Positions 24,275-34,955 of a stretch of 64,000 bases of DNA are shown piece by piece. The translations under genes were made by a program, and so were the position numbers. The notes beneath the pieces were generated by a model. That model was not told the DNA's origin and searched no databases. It saw only the letters and a program-made list of their open reading frames with translations. This DNA comes from Mesocentrotus franciscanus (lineage: Eukaryota > Echinodermata > Echinoidea > Camarodonta > Strongylocentrotidae), in NCBI GenBank assembly GCA_037976565.1, contig CP137679.1, positions 6,865,973 to 6,929,972 of the forward strand, given 5' to 3'. Within the stretch, counting starts at the first letter, position 1. Every line of letters starts with the position of its first letter.

Positions 24275-25043
24275 TTAAAGTACAAGTCCACTCCAAAAAT
24301 AACTTACTTTCAATAGAAGCAGAAAAATCAGACAAACCGATAAAAAAAAAGTTTGAGCAAAATTGGATAACTAATAAGAGGAGTTATGAATTTTTGAAAA
24401 AGTATGTAAAACTATGGAACAATGGAAATCACTACACAAATTGCCAATTTGGTTATCAGTTTGTGACGTCATGTCCTCACTATTTATCAATTGCTTTATA
24501 TAGTTTAATCCCATTAATTTCCCTTTTTTCCCCAAAACTTGATTTCCCATGCCTTTGCCCAGGTTATATGATTTGTATCATATTGCGTGCATGACATTTC
24601 ACAAAATCTTTTATGAACTTTGAAGAATTGATACTATTTTCTGAATATTGTATATTCATAATTATTGATTTTTATATAAATAGTTTATGAAAATTCACAT
24701 TTTTCATGATTCAACTGGAAAAAAAATACTCTATATTAGTGCATCCACACAAAAACATATTACTATCAATCTGACTTGGATGCTGGTGTGAAGAAATAAG
24801 ATTCTTAGGGGGAAAATAGGAAATTTATATTATCAATATAAAGAAAATAATTAGTGGATAGTGAAGACATGACATCACAGACTCATGAGTCAGTGATTTT
24901 CAAAGTTTTCATGTCATTACAAATTCATAACTTTCTTATTACTTATTATTTCCGATTTTGCTCAAACTTTTTTTGATTGGTTTGTCTGATTTTTCTGCTT
25001 CTATTGAAAAGTAAGTTATTTTTAGAATGGACTTGCCCTTTAA
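24275..25043. mobile_element. Long-TIR MITE, TTAA-flanked, 769 bp
   Basis: The left end reads TTAAAGTACAAGTCCACTCC and the right end GAATGGACTTGCCCTTTAA, with TTAA at each edge. The inverted match continues far inward: AATAACTTACTTTCAATAGA and AGCAGAAAAATCAGACAAACC have reverse complements at 24975-25025, and GAGTTATGAATTT pairs near 24930. The TIRs are therefore well over 100 bp. A CAGTTTGTGACGTCATGTCC segment has a loosely matching partner near 24865. The short frame at 24394-24594 lies inside and is not a gene. Confidence 0.85.
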
Positions 25044-25044
25044 A

Positions 25045-26350
25045 CATACTGTACTCCAATAACTCCATACAGCCAGTGGGACCAGGCCTACCTGTTAATG
25101 AAATCACTCAAAAATTTAGCTGTGTGATTAAATGCTAGCTGTACATGGCACTCACAGAGGTATGCAGGGAGGATTTAAACAGATGGAAGGCAAATATTGA
25201 CATCGGTTAATCGCATCACTTGCCTCTGAAAAAAAATACTCCTTCGTCTAGACTGATGATAGGACAAGGACATATTTTGAGGTAGATTGGAGAGGAGTGA
25301 GTGATGATTTGGGTCATTAATACATCAGGAATGTGGACTTGGTCATAGGGAGTGATGTCACTGTGATGAACTTGGTGGTGTAAGTTTGCAATAGTTCAAT
25401 GCCATTATGAGGGGGTCAGCGGAGGATCCAGGATTTTGTCAGGGTAGGGGTTTGGGGCACACCTCTGAAAATCTATGACAATCATAAAGAAGAAGGAAAA
25501 AATGCATATTCTAAAAAAAAAAAGTTACTCCAAAATAATCTCTGACAAGCAAAGAAAAAAGCATGCAATTTGGGGTTTCGAATTTGAAAATGTTTCACAA
25601 GAATACAATGGAGGGGGGGGGGGCACATTTTTGTTGGTGTACTTGTGGTATGCAAAATTGGTATCTAACAGGGGCATATATAGGCAAATTGTGCCCTCCC
25701 TCTCTTTAATTTGCCAGTGCTTTAGGTTACCACATTCTGTATGCTAAGAGCAAAAAGAGCTTTAGACTATTAAAGTCATATTGTTTTTTCAGAGATCACA
25801 CCTTTCTGGACCTCTCAACAAATACTTTTCATTGTACTTTGCTGCAATCATTGTTCTGTTCAGAACAATTATTAAGTGGTATTCCACTTTAAATTTTTGG
25901 GATAATGAAAATGGATACACAGAAGGAAAAGTTGAGTTCATACATGTGTAAAAGAAATTGACTCGCTAATTGGCATTCGGTTGATGGCATAGGGGTTGAG
26001 TCAAGATCAGTCCATCATGTGACAATTACATCATGAATGTTTAGTCCATAAAGGGCAAACTAGGGAATAAATTACACTGTGGAAGTATGTAGCTTCTATA
26101 GAGCTCCAGCTACTATGTATTACATTTTGTGTTTAACTTCTTATGTTTACTTACTCTATATGTATTTTACAGTGTATGTATCAAGTATGTATACAAAGTG
26201 AGAACTGAATAGTTCTTGTATTTCTTTGATGTTCACTTCAAAGGAATGAAAATAGGAGAGATATCCTTTTTATGATTTGAACTACATGCACAGCAACTAA
26301 TCCGCCAAAGTGGGAGGGGTGATTTGGGCTGGTAATCTCATACCAGGAGG
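25045..26350. other. Unassigned DNA with A and G homopolymers
   Basis: Contains an A run near 25515 and a G run at 25613-25623. Otherwise no exon, RNA gene or transposon end was supported. Confidence 0.4.
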
Positions 26351-26357
26351 GACTTTG

Positions 26358-26762
26358 GGTGCGTTTATGCTCTACTTTTTCTGGCCAGAATGAAGCTTTT
26401 GTTACGTGGTTAGTTCAAAACACGGTTGCGTCCTTTCTCATTTTCGTAAAATCACCGATAAACGCCGATCATAATCGCCGATCATAAACTCACAAAAAGG
26501 TGCGTTTACGAACGGCGATTGTCCAAAGAGACGGTTTCTGGGGAAGCATAAACACACAATCATTTGTAAACGTGTTTAAATGATGTTCCCGGGGCAGGGT
26601 CAACGTAGCATGCGCAGTGCAGGTTTGCGAATCCAGCTGCAGAGCCCGAATTTGCCTGGAGGAGCCGGAGAAGGGGAGCATAAACAGTACACCTACGATG
26701 AGCGTTTACGATGAGCGTTTCAAATCGCTCATTCTGCCTTCAAAAGTGAGCATAAACGCACC
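26358..26762. mobile_element. TIR element, GGTGCGTTTATGCTC ends, with 5-bp duplication
   Basis: The left end GGTGCGTTTATGCTC is matched by the right end GAGCATAAACGCACC. The flanks show CTTTG at 26353-26357 and 26763-26767, a probable target-site duplication. Inside are repeated CGCCGATCATAA and ACGATGAGCGTTT modules, a second GTGCGTTTACG end-like motif near 26502, and GCATGCGCAGTGC. It is CpG-rich and non-coding. The 5-bp duplication does not identify a superfamily. Confidence 0.85.
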
Positions 26763-26784
26763 CTTTGAGCGACTGATTAAGTCA

Positions 26785-27050
26785 ATAGAGAGATAGAGGG
26801 AGAGTGGTGAGAGAAGGAGAGAGGGAGAGAGATAGAGAGTGGGGGAGGAGATATGGGGAGAAGGGAATAAGCAGAGGGGGGGGGGTTGGGAGTGGGAGGG
26901 AGAGAGAGAGAGAGAGAGTGGGGGAGGGAGAGAAAAGGGAGAAAGAGGTGGAGGGAGTGGGAGGGAGAGATGGGGAAAAAGAAGAGGGGGAGGGAGTGGG
27001 AGGGAGAGAGAGAGAGTAATGGTAGAGAAAGAGAAAGAGAGAGAGAACAG
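26785..27050. repeat. Purine tract, (GA)n/GGGA-rich
   Basis: About 265 bp of almost pure purine on the + strand with GAGAGAGA cores and GGGAGGGAG interruptions. It gives spurious open frames on both strands (Arg/Glu-rich or Ser/Leu/Pro-rich), which are not genes. Confidence 0.95.
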
Positions 27051-27554
27051 AGTTAAACACAGGGACAAAGATATACCACAGAGGGGAACATAACTTAATG
27101 TAAAATATTGATTAAATACACATCAAAATTGAACAATAAAAAGATTAAACAGTGATAACAGAAGAAAGAATAGCAAAAATAAGGATAAATCGACAGGGCC
27201 ATGTACCTGGCACAGTGGAGCAAAGAAGAAAGCATAAACTTGTTTTGGAGCCAGGGTTCTGATCCAATCTTCAGACAACATTCAGAGTTTAAAAGTTCAA
27301 ATCTGTCCCTAATCCTCCAGAAGAATATCATGTTCATGTTTTGTTTTCCACTAGCGCTGTGACTAGCTTCATGTTCAGTTCCATTCAACATAGATCTATT
27401 TTTGTTCGCTGAACTTTTGACCGTCTTTGTACACCAATCGATGCATATATAATTCTCCCTAGGTGTCCAACAATTACGGATAATAAATGTTGTTCATTAG
27501 TCAGCAAGAGTATTTGTATTAGTCCCTCTATTGCTTGTGTGTATGCCTCACAGG

Positions 27555-27720
27555 TGTATTGCTGTTTGGTCTACACCCAGTTCGTCTACTACCCAATTAG
27601 TCTATTCCTATATGGTCTACACCCAGCCCGCCTACTATCCACATGGTCTAATAATCATTTTGTCTACTTATCATTTGGTCTAATGACCAATTAGACTAAT
27701 GATCATTTGTGGAAGGGTCA
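27555..27720. repeat. GGTCTAATGACCAATTAG-type interspersed motif cluster
   Basis: The motifs GTCTACACCCAG, GTCTACTA, GGTCTAAT and CCAATTAG alternate about every 15-25 bp, and the end TTGGTCTAATGACCAATTAG is palindromic. This looks like a decayed, self-complementary array. Confidence 0.6.
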
Positions 27721-27790
27721 GGTATATGCCTAAATATAAATTATGGCCAATATCTGTATGTCTGTATGATTTGTAAGATTATTGATGCCC

Positions 27791-28098
27791 ATTAATAATA
27801 ATGATAATAGTGGGTTCTTAAATAGCACTCATGTCTGTCAGACTTGACACTCCTGGTACTCCATTATTATTACCCCGGCTTTAGCATGGCTGCCATTTCG
27901 GCACTCTATCATTTCAAGGAATTTATTCCTGCCAGGTACCCATTTACCTCACCTGGGACGAGTGTGGCAAATATAGATAAATGTCTTGCCAAAAAACATT
28001 AATGCCTGCCAAAGAACACTAATGCCGTGGCCGGACTGGAACCTTGAACGATGTGATCCACAGTCAGGTGACATATCCACTAGACCACGACACCTCCA
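27791..28098 (-). mobile_element. tRNA-derived SINE (family A), reverse orientation
   Basis: The minus-strand head near 28098 reads GGAGGTGTCGTGGTCTAGTG, an A-box-like start. A decayed B box lies near 28040 (GGTTCCAGTCC). The body shares the ATTTACCTCACCTGGGACGAG and CCGGCTTTAGCATGGCTGCC segments with the other copies. The tail is TTATTAATGG-rich at 27791. A short internal duplication of the GCCAAAGAACACTAATGCC part is present. Confidence 0.8.
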
Positions 28099-28244
28099 AA
28101 TACATTTAATTATGTGCTTTCCCTGAGACATGACTGTTTTGATCCATCATTCATTATTGCTTCTTCATAGGTAAACTTCCAATATAGAATTACATTTGTT
28201 TTCGCGTTAAATGTCCCAAAATATTTCCATATAACTATGATGGT

Positions 28245-28455
28245 TTGAGTATAGTGGAATCTGTATACATGTACAAAGATTGATCAGGGGAGACAGCGAA
28301 TGTGATCTTTTATTGTCCTTCAAACCTCCTTCCATGCAGGGGCCCATTGATAAGGGTTTCCCTGGGAAAACACTTTAAAACAAGTTTTTAAAACCCTCAA
28401 GTCTTTTTGACTTTAATAGGTAATGGTCTATCTATACAGGTGGTCATTAAAGCAG
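28245..28455. mobile_element. Decayed copy of MITE family H
   Basis: GTGGAATCTGTATACATGTAC at one side and TACAGGTGGTCATTAAAGCAG at the other echo the family H element at 22814, as does the internal GGGTTTCCCTGGGAAAA. Strongly diverged, so the limits are approximate. Confidence 0.45.
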
Positions 28456-28817
28456 CCTTAGAATTTATAGCGTAGTTTTCTTTATGGTTAGATGCAATTT
28501 TGAATATTATAAATTTATAATTATTGATCAGACCTACAATGTACATGTGTATATACCCTCTCCACACCCTGATCTCATATTGTTATGACTATGAAAATTT
28601 GCTTTTGAGTGTTCATTTGTTTGGGTTCATTATAAGGGTTGGAAATGGAGCAAATTAATATTACTATGATTTTTAGGTAATTCACCATCTTGTTTGCATT
28701 ACTTTTGTTAATGTTTTCATGATTTAATTTGTCAGATGGGAGAATGAATGTATTAACATAGATTTTGAACCACGCCAACCTAACAATAGTCATGATTATG
28801 AATGGAATCTCATACTC

Positions 28818-29442
28818 TTTTCACACTTGTTTTGCTTAACCCCGTACTTTGCTTAGCCCCGTACTATCCTTAACCCCGTACTAACTTTTTTGGCTTTTCT
28901 CACTGCAATTCGTTAGCCCCGTACAAGCCATAGCGTGAATATTCATTAATTCGCTCCACTGCGTAGTCCCGGACTATTTTTCGCTTCTGTTCTCATTCAT
29001 TTTGCTTGGCACCGCAATTGCGGAGTTAGCACCACAATTGCGGGTTAGCCTTGCTATTTTGCAGGGCCAGCTAACCCCGTACTATAGGTGGGGCTAGCCC
29101 ACTTTGGTAAAAACGTGTCTGAACAGAAAGTGGAATAAGCTTAACCCCGGACTATAGGTAGGGCTAAGACCCCCCTTTAACCCCACCTATAGTCCGGGGT
29201 TAAGCAAATTTTTGCCAGTGTGAAAAGAAAGTGTGAAAAGAAAGTGGAATAAGCTTAACCCCGGACTATAGGTGGGGCTAAAACCCCCCCTTTAACCCCA
29301 CCTATAGTACGGGGTTAAGCAACATTTTGCCAGTGTGAAAAGAAAGTGGAATAAGCTTAACCCCGGACTATAGGTGGGGCTAAGACCCCCCTTTAGCCCC
29401 ACCTATAGTACGGGGTTAAGCAAAATTTTGCCAGTGTGAAAA
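28818..29442. mobile_element. Foldback element with three tandem large hairpins
   Basis: The outer ends are TTTTCACACTTG and CAGTGTGAAAA. The left part carries CTTAACCCCGTACT repeats. The right part has three tandem units of about 103 bp (starting near 29135, 29238, 29342). Each has a near-perfect hairpin: CTTAACCCCGGACTATAGG then CCTATAGT(A/C)CGGGGTTAAG, with a C-rich loop and an AAGTGGAATAAG spacer. An earlier half-unit lies at 29070-29100. No protein is encoded. CpG is retained in the CCCCGGAC and GTACGGGG cores. Confidence 0.85.
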
Positions 29443-29907
29443 CAGTATATGGCACCTCAGATGTAGGATTGGAGGTCCCAGACTCCAGTCAGGGAAGTTC
29501 ATTGTTGAGTTTAATCCAGGGGTGAGATTGAGAGTTGATCTCTGGATCAAGCCCCTCCCCCTAGAAATACCTCTCTGGCATAGAGGCATCCTCTTATTTT
29601 GACTTAAGAAACTCCAACTGATTTTTAGGGGATCAGTATAAGCTTATCTGGAGACAAAGGAAAAGATACAATCTTGTATTGTTCATACATGAGATGATGT
29701 GTCATAGGTATTTAGGATTAATTGTTAACAGCAGGGAAGTAAATTTCACGCTATTTACTTTCTCACAATTATGCATTTGTGGTTATCTAAAAGAAGCTAA
29801 ATTATAAATTCTCCAAGCGATTTTAGGATTGTTTTTTAGCTTATCCTTGGACCAAAAGAAGAGATAAATGATTCTTGTTGAGTTTGTGTAGGAGCCATAT
29901 ACTGTGT

Positions 29908-30054
29908 TCACTACCTGGCAGGAATTCATTCCTTGAATTGCTAGAGTGTTGTAATGGCAGCTAGGCTAAAGCCTGCGTAATAATAAAATAGTGCGCCTCG
30001 AATAGAATGTCTAGATAGACGGCGCTATATAAATGCCTATTATTATTATTATTC
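29908..30054 (+). mobile_element. 5'-truncated SINE, 3' part
   Basis: Begins in the SINE body (CTACCTGGCAGGAATTCATT) and ends with GGCGCTATATAAATGCC followed by (TATTAT)n. The tRNA head is missing. It is the only clearly 5'-truncated copy, as expected for incomplete reverse transcription. Confidence 0.75.
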
Positions 30055-30059
30055 AGGAA

Positions 30060-31315
30060 TAATCGCAAACTGTGTCATGAATCATTTTCAAACTTGTTGA
30101 GAATTTTAGCATACGTACACAGACAATCCTAAAAATGTGCACCCTCTTTCAAATACCTGACCCACAAATCTTTTTTGTCGGGGCTGTCAAGGAATTTTGG
30201 ATTAAGAAGGCACCTAAGAAATGTGAACCCTCCCTTTTTTCTTTTCTTTCTTTTCTTTCCTGTAATAGGCTCAGTAAGTTGTGTTTGATGACATGATTGC
30301 ACTACTTTGTAAATTGTCAATGTTTGGACACGGCCTGTCTTATTTTGGTAATAGCGCTTGTCACCAGGACAAAACATCGGGATTAAAGGTATTGTGGACT
30401 TTGCATTGCAGAGGTTTCCGATTCCCTTTAAATGTCAAGCTTTGTGTGTATGAAAGAGTGTATTGGAAGCCAGCATCTAAATATTTAACCTTATAGAATG
30501 TGCCAATAGAGGAAATATATGGCGTTAGGTTGGTTAATGTAGGTATTTTTGTGATGATGTGCCCAAGAATTATGACATTTTAAAATGATGCTACATTGTG
30601 TAAAATAAATCATTTCTTTAGGAATTTAGGAATTTTTTACTTCAATCCATTTGAAATGTATCCATACTTGGTCAGCTAGGTTACCCTGCAAAATTTCATA
30701 TAAATTTCACTAAATTGTGTATTTTATATGGAGGTACATGGTGTATGGATGGAGGAAGGATGAAATCAGCCTAACTGTCATTATCTACAGCAATTACTTT
30801 ATAGTGAATTTCTATCATGAATGTTATGGTTAAAAATTGTCTGCTATTTTGACTTCCAAAAGCATAACAAACTGTAGCCAAGAAATTGAAAATGTTCACT
30901 TCTACTAATATGTTCAGTTTTCCATGAGAGTTGAAGGAAGGGGCTTCATAAACCTTAATACATTATGTTTTGAATCAAATCATAAACCCACTATGCTTAC
31001 TTTATCTTGATTACATTTATATCCTGCATGGACCTTGTATGTGCCATTTCATCTTATTATATTCATCAACATTCCTTTCTGCTACATGTACTTCTGAGAG
31101 TTAAATCAATATTTCATCAAGTGCAAGGATACCCTGACGCAACATACTTTTTCATTCACAAGATTGAATCACAGAACAGTCCACCATGTTCATTTAGTCC
31201 TAATTCATTGATGGAACATTGCTCCATGCACGTGGGCCACATTCGAGACACTTTGTCCCATCCATAATGTTTGCCGTGGGGTGCATTGACTCCCTTATTG
31301 GAATAGGGGAAGGAA
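30060..31315. other. Unassigned AT-rich DNA
   Basis: Only short unsupported frames on both strands. No splice-bounded exon or transposon end was recognised. Confidence 0.4.
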
Positions 31316-31319
31316 GTGT

Positions 31320-31570
31320 TTACCAAGCTTTTTAGAGAGAGTCTTCTCTAATTCTCTCCCTGCCTTCAAATAAATTGATGGCTCCGCCCAGCTCTCTGTT
31401 TGATTTGTCTAATGGTGGCATGCCTCCCCGAGAGAACGCAAAACAGTGGCACAACTGGAACGGAATGTCACAACAGCAATTTAGAAATGAAGATTCTCTT
31501 TCGAGGGACGGAAGCTTTAAGATAATCTGCATATTTGGTCGCTTTTGTTTTGAGCCTTTAATTCTAGAAA
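31320..31570. other. Unique GC-richer island; exon or regulatory candidate
   Basis: A repeat-free stretch with higher GC than its surroundings. The + strand frame from ATG 31378 begins MAPPSSLFDLSNGGMPPREN and continues Gln/Asn-rich to about 31515, which looks protein-like. No consensus acceptor precedes it and no GTRAG donor ends it, so it cannot be called an exon. An unsupported frame also exists on the other strand. Conserved non-coding DNA is an equal alternative. Confidence 0.2.
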
Positions 31571-32254
31571 TGATTTGCAGGAATTTCGACGCCATGAAAA
31601 GGGATTTTTATTTCCCAAATGTCTTTGTGTGTCTGAACAAAAGGGGCATTCTGTTTAGGATGATTTTTGTTTTTGTATTTAGATAATAGTAGTTAATCAC
31701 AGGATTTCATATAAGGCAACATAGAAAAGTGTCCCTCAGGTAGGACTATAAGTCCTGGATTGCTTACCAACCAGCCAAGGTAGAATATAAAAAGTTGCCC
31801 AAATGAAGTCCAATTGATTTTGATGTATACTAAGTTCACATCTTGCCATGATTGTGCTTTAATTTTCAAAGGGACTTGCAGGCATGCTCCCAAATTCTAA
31901 AAGCTGCCCTAATGTTTTTTTTTTTTTCTTACCTACTGTAGTGTGTCATTGTGGAACTTATTTTGGTCATATTATTGTGTGAAATATAGAGTTTTAAAAT
32001 TGAGAACCAAAAGTTGTGTGGCAAAGTCAGTAGTGAATATGGTGGGATGTGTACTAACATGAATGATTCATTACTGAGGTATGCAACATGCCAAATGGTG
32101 TTGTATATGTGGTGATTTATGGATAATACCTGCAGGAAAAAAAAGGTATTGCAGGAAAAATTGAGTACTGGAAGCAGAATTCTAAAAGCTACCAGCAAAA
32201 CAAAGGAACCACTGAGTGTTAGGTTTCAACCCAAACGCAAAGCTTGTAAAACTA

Positions 32255-32350
32255 GCACACAGCTCAGCAACGCGGCTACCGTATATTTGATTTGCTCTTG
32301 TTGCCATGGTAACATCATGGAGATAAAATATTAGGGCCTTGCATGGTGGA
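32255..32350. repeat. Repeat pair, copy 1, carrying an RFX X-box palindrome
   Basis: Shares CAGC-AACGCGGCT, TTGATTTGCTCTTG and the AACATCATGGAG flank, then GGGCCTTGCATGGTGGAGTTAA, with 32812-32910. It includes GTTGCCATGGTAAC at 32300-32313, which fits the X-box consensus (GTNRCC-NN-RGYAAC) bound by RFX factors. Whether it is used is unknown. Confidence 0.55.
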
Positions 32351-32811
32351 GTTAAGTATTATAAAAATATTAGTGTTATTGTTATCCTAGAAATATTAAT
32401 GTTCATGGATGTGCAAAAAATGCAGGATTCATGAGTAGAAATTGCAGCATGAATAATAAAGAAGCAAATTGTCTGTTTTGATGCATTTGGTGCATTTTAT
32501 ATATATGGGTTAACAACTGAACAAAAAGGACTCAAACTGCAAGGTGGACAAATAGTTTTTCAGGGTGAAAAATTGATTTATTTGCGAACAAATAATCCAG
32601 AATATGCCAATACTCCATTTTCTTTTGTAATCCATAGTGTACATGTTTATCTTATTTTGCAGCAAGTTTTCTGAGGATAACTTTTGGAATTTTTTTATTT
32701 TTAAATTTGCTTTGAAGTAGTCTTTTGACAGGTGTACAAATAATTATTTGATACACTGTATGCCCTCTATCCAAATTTTCATGGTTCAACTGAAGTACAC
32801 AGATTGAAAAG

Positions 32812-32910
32812 CCAACACACAGCAAGGCTGCCACAGAATTGATTTCCTTTTGTTACCATGGTAACACCATGGAGGATGACACATTAAGGCATCCTGGTGG
32901 TGTTAAGTGA
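32812..32910. repeat. Repeat pair, copy 2, carrying an X-box-like palindrome
   Basis: Has CAGCAAGGCTGCCACAGAAT, TTGATTTCCTTTTG, GTTACCATGGTAAC (32852-32865, a perfect palindrome) and ATCCTGGTGGTGTTAAG, parallel to 32255-32350. The motif kept its symmetry while the flanks drifted. Confidence 0.55.
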
Positions 32911-33017
32911 TGAAACATGGACACAGCAACTCTCCTGCTCTATCCATGTGCCAAACACCCTGGAAATTGGATGAAATTTATAACAGTAACGATGCTGAGA
33001 GCATTGTAATTCTATTT

Positions 33018-33290
33018 TAATAATGATGATAATATTGGATATTTTTATAGGGCACATATCCACTATGCAAGGTGCTCAAGGTGCTCTTATATTACCCGGC
33101 TCTGCTAGGCTACTGATTTCAGTGCTCGCAGCATTCAAGGAATTCCTACTGGTACCCATTTACCACCTGGGTGGAGAATGTCGAAATGTAGATTGATGTC
33201 TTGCAAAAAGACATTACTGACACAGCGGGACTTGAACCCCGAACTTTGTGGTCCACAGTCTGGAAACATCCACTGGACCATGACATCTCT
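33018..33290 (-). mobile_element. tRNA-derived SINE (family A), reverse orientation
   Basis: The tail is TTTAATAATGATGATAATA-like at 33018. The body shares CACTATGCAAGGTGCTCAAG and ATTTACCACCTGGGTGGAG with the copy at 887. The minus-strand B box is GGTTCAAGTCC at about 33230, and the head ends near 33290 (GAGATGTCATGGTCCAGTGG). Confidence 0.85.
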
Positions 33291-33509
33291 ATTAAAGTAA
33301 AACAATGTCAAATTTAGAGTAGATTTATAATATCAAGCACTAGATGTATCCAGAAAGATGTGCCTTGTAACAGAGAGAAATGCAGAATTGAATTGTTCTA
33401 TCCAGAGGATAGGGCTCAAATGATCTCATGGCAGAGTTTTAGTCTTGAGCAGTGATAGAATTGGCATTTCTTTGAATATCAACAGAATATATGCCCGGAA
33501 GTGTAGATA

Positions 33510-33812
33510 TATATACCTCTGGACCGCACCAGACCGCTCTAAGGTGCAGTGTGAAGGCAAACCATGCAAGGAAGCGTACTTCAACAGGAAGTGAGTGTGT
33601 TTTGGCGGGAAAGTGATGAAAAGAGAAAGAGAAAACAGTCAAAGACTAAAAACAACTATAAAAATAGCATAAGGAAAGATAGAGAGAAATTGATAGAATG
33701 ATAAACTCAAATATAACATTAGGAAAGAAAACAAGAACAACGGTACCTCTAGAGCGGTCCAGTGGATCAGTCCAGCGTAGGCCAGTCCAAGGAAATGAGT
33801 GAGAATGGGGTC
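33510..33812. mobile_element. Partial relative of the GACCCC-ended foldback family
   Basis: The right end AATGAGTGAGAATGGGGTC and internal TCTAGAGCGGTCCAGTGGA and GACCGCACCAGACCGCTCT blocks match the element at 1206-1667. The left terminal repeat is not recognisable. The short frame on the minus strand here is not a gene. Confidence 0.6.
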
Positions 33813-33970
33813 ATGCATGTTATAACGATACCTCCATTAATATTGGTTTTATTAAAATATTGACAAATGTGATTCACCATACACTGTGGTTGAACATTAT
33901 TACACGCATGATTGGATGTTCAGGAAGTGCAGTTTATGGTCCTTGCTCTATTTTGAATGATTCTGTGCAA

Positions 33971-34006
33971 TCACTGTTATTCTTCTCTGTTTGTTTTAGG
34001 TGAATG
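33971..34006 (+). other. Candidate recursive splice site (TTTTAG|GTGAAT)
   Basis: A good pyrimidine tract (TATTCTTCTCTGTTTG, 33979-33994) leads to TTTTAG at 33994-33999, followed without a gap by GTGAAT. An acceptor joined directly to a donor defines a zero-length exon as used in stepwise splicing of long introns. No open exon of useful length starts here. Confidence 0.3.
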
Positions 34007-34154
34007 ACGTAGGGTTGGGAGGAGGATGGATGTGCTAGTTTTTGAAAATTAAAGCATTGATTTTTTTTCCTCTAGTTGTTTTCACTCATCTGCACTCTGA
34101 TAAATTATTATTGATATTGAGTGGTTGATTATACAGGAGAGGGAATTATGCCAA

Positions 34155-34196
34155 TCCCCCCCCCCCACATCTTTGTCTTGCTCTCTGTCTTGCCCC

Positions 34197-34233
<37 letters not shown>

Positions 34234-34410
34234 CCTCTCTCTCTCTCCCTCTCCCTCCCTCTCCCTCCCTCTCCCTCCCTCTCTCTCCCTTCCTCTCCCT
34301 CCCTCCATCTCTCTCCCTTCCTCTCCCTCCCTCCATCTCTCTCTCCCTCCCTCTCTCTCTCTCCCTCTCTCCCCCTCTCTCTCTCCCTCTCTCTTATCCT
34401 TTCTGCCTGT
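34155..34410. repeat. Long (CT)n/CCCT pyrimidine tract
   Basis: A C run at 34157-34166, then about 230 bp of TCTCTC with CCCTCC interruptions. A second short (CT)n block is at 34604-34624. Open frames through it (Ser/Leu/Pro repeats) are artefacts. Confidence 0.95.
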
Positions 34411-34955
34411 CTCTTTCTATTCTTCTTAATTTTGTTCTGCCTGGTGCTTATTCTTTCCTTCTATCCTTTTTTCTTTCTTTCATATCTTGTCTGTTTGCCT
34501 ATCCATTGCTTTTCATGTCTGTCTCCCTCTCTGTTTCCGTCATTCAAGCTCATTTATATTGTCTATTTTTCTCTCCCTTCTCTTCCTTCCCCGCTCCCCC
34601 CGCCTCTCTCTCTCTCTCTCTCTTTCCTTCACTCACTGTCCCTCCCTCCCACACTCTTGATCATCATCACTTTCTGTCTCTCCTTCTCTTTACCGCACAC
34701 ACGCTCTCTGCCCTCTGCTGGTCTATGTGGGGAGTATCGTACGTGCTCAAACGTTCACTTTCACTTCAGAGACTTGGTGGTAAAGCTGCTTCGGTTTCTT
34801 ATCATAGGAGAGCAAGATGAATTTTCAGTGGTTTAATCACTTATTCTAAAGAGAATCTTGATCATATAAGATTGGGCATTTGGAGAGTACTTGAAGCATG
34901 ACTTGTCTTGTGGAATAATCATTAATTGACTTTGAACTGGCACTGGGAGATGACT

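Noticed and set aside
34125..34836. Long Ser/Leu/Pro-rich frames, up to 231 codons
   Set aside because: They run through the (CT)n tract. Simple repeats without stops make such frames in several phases and on both strands.
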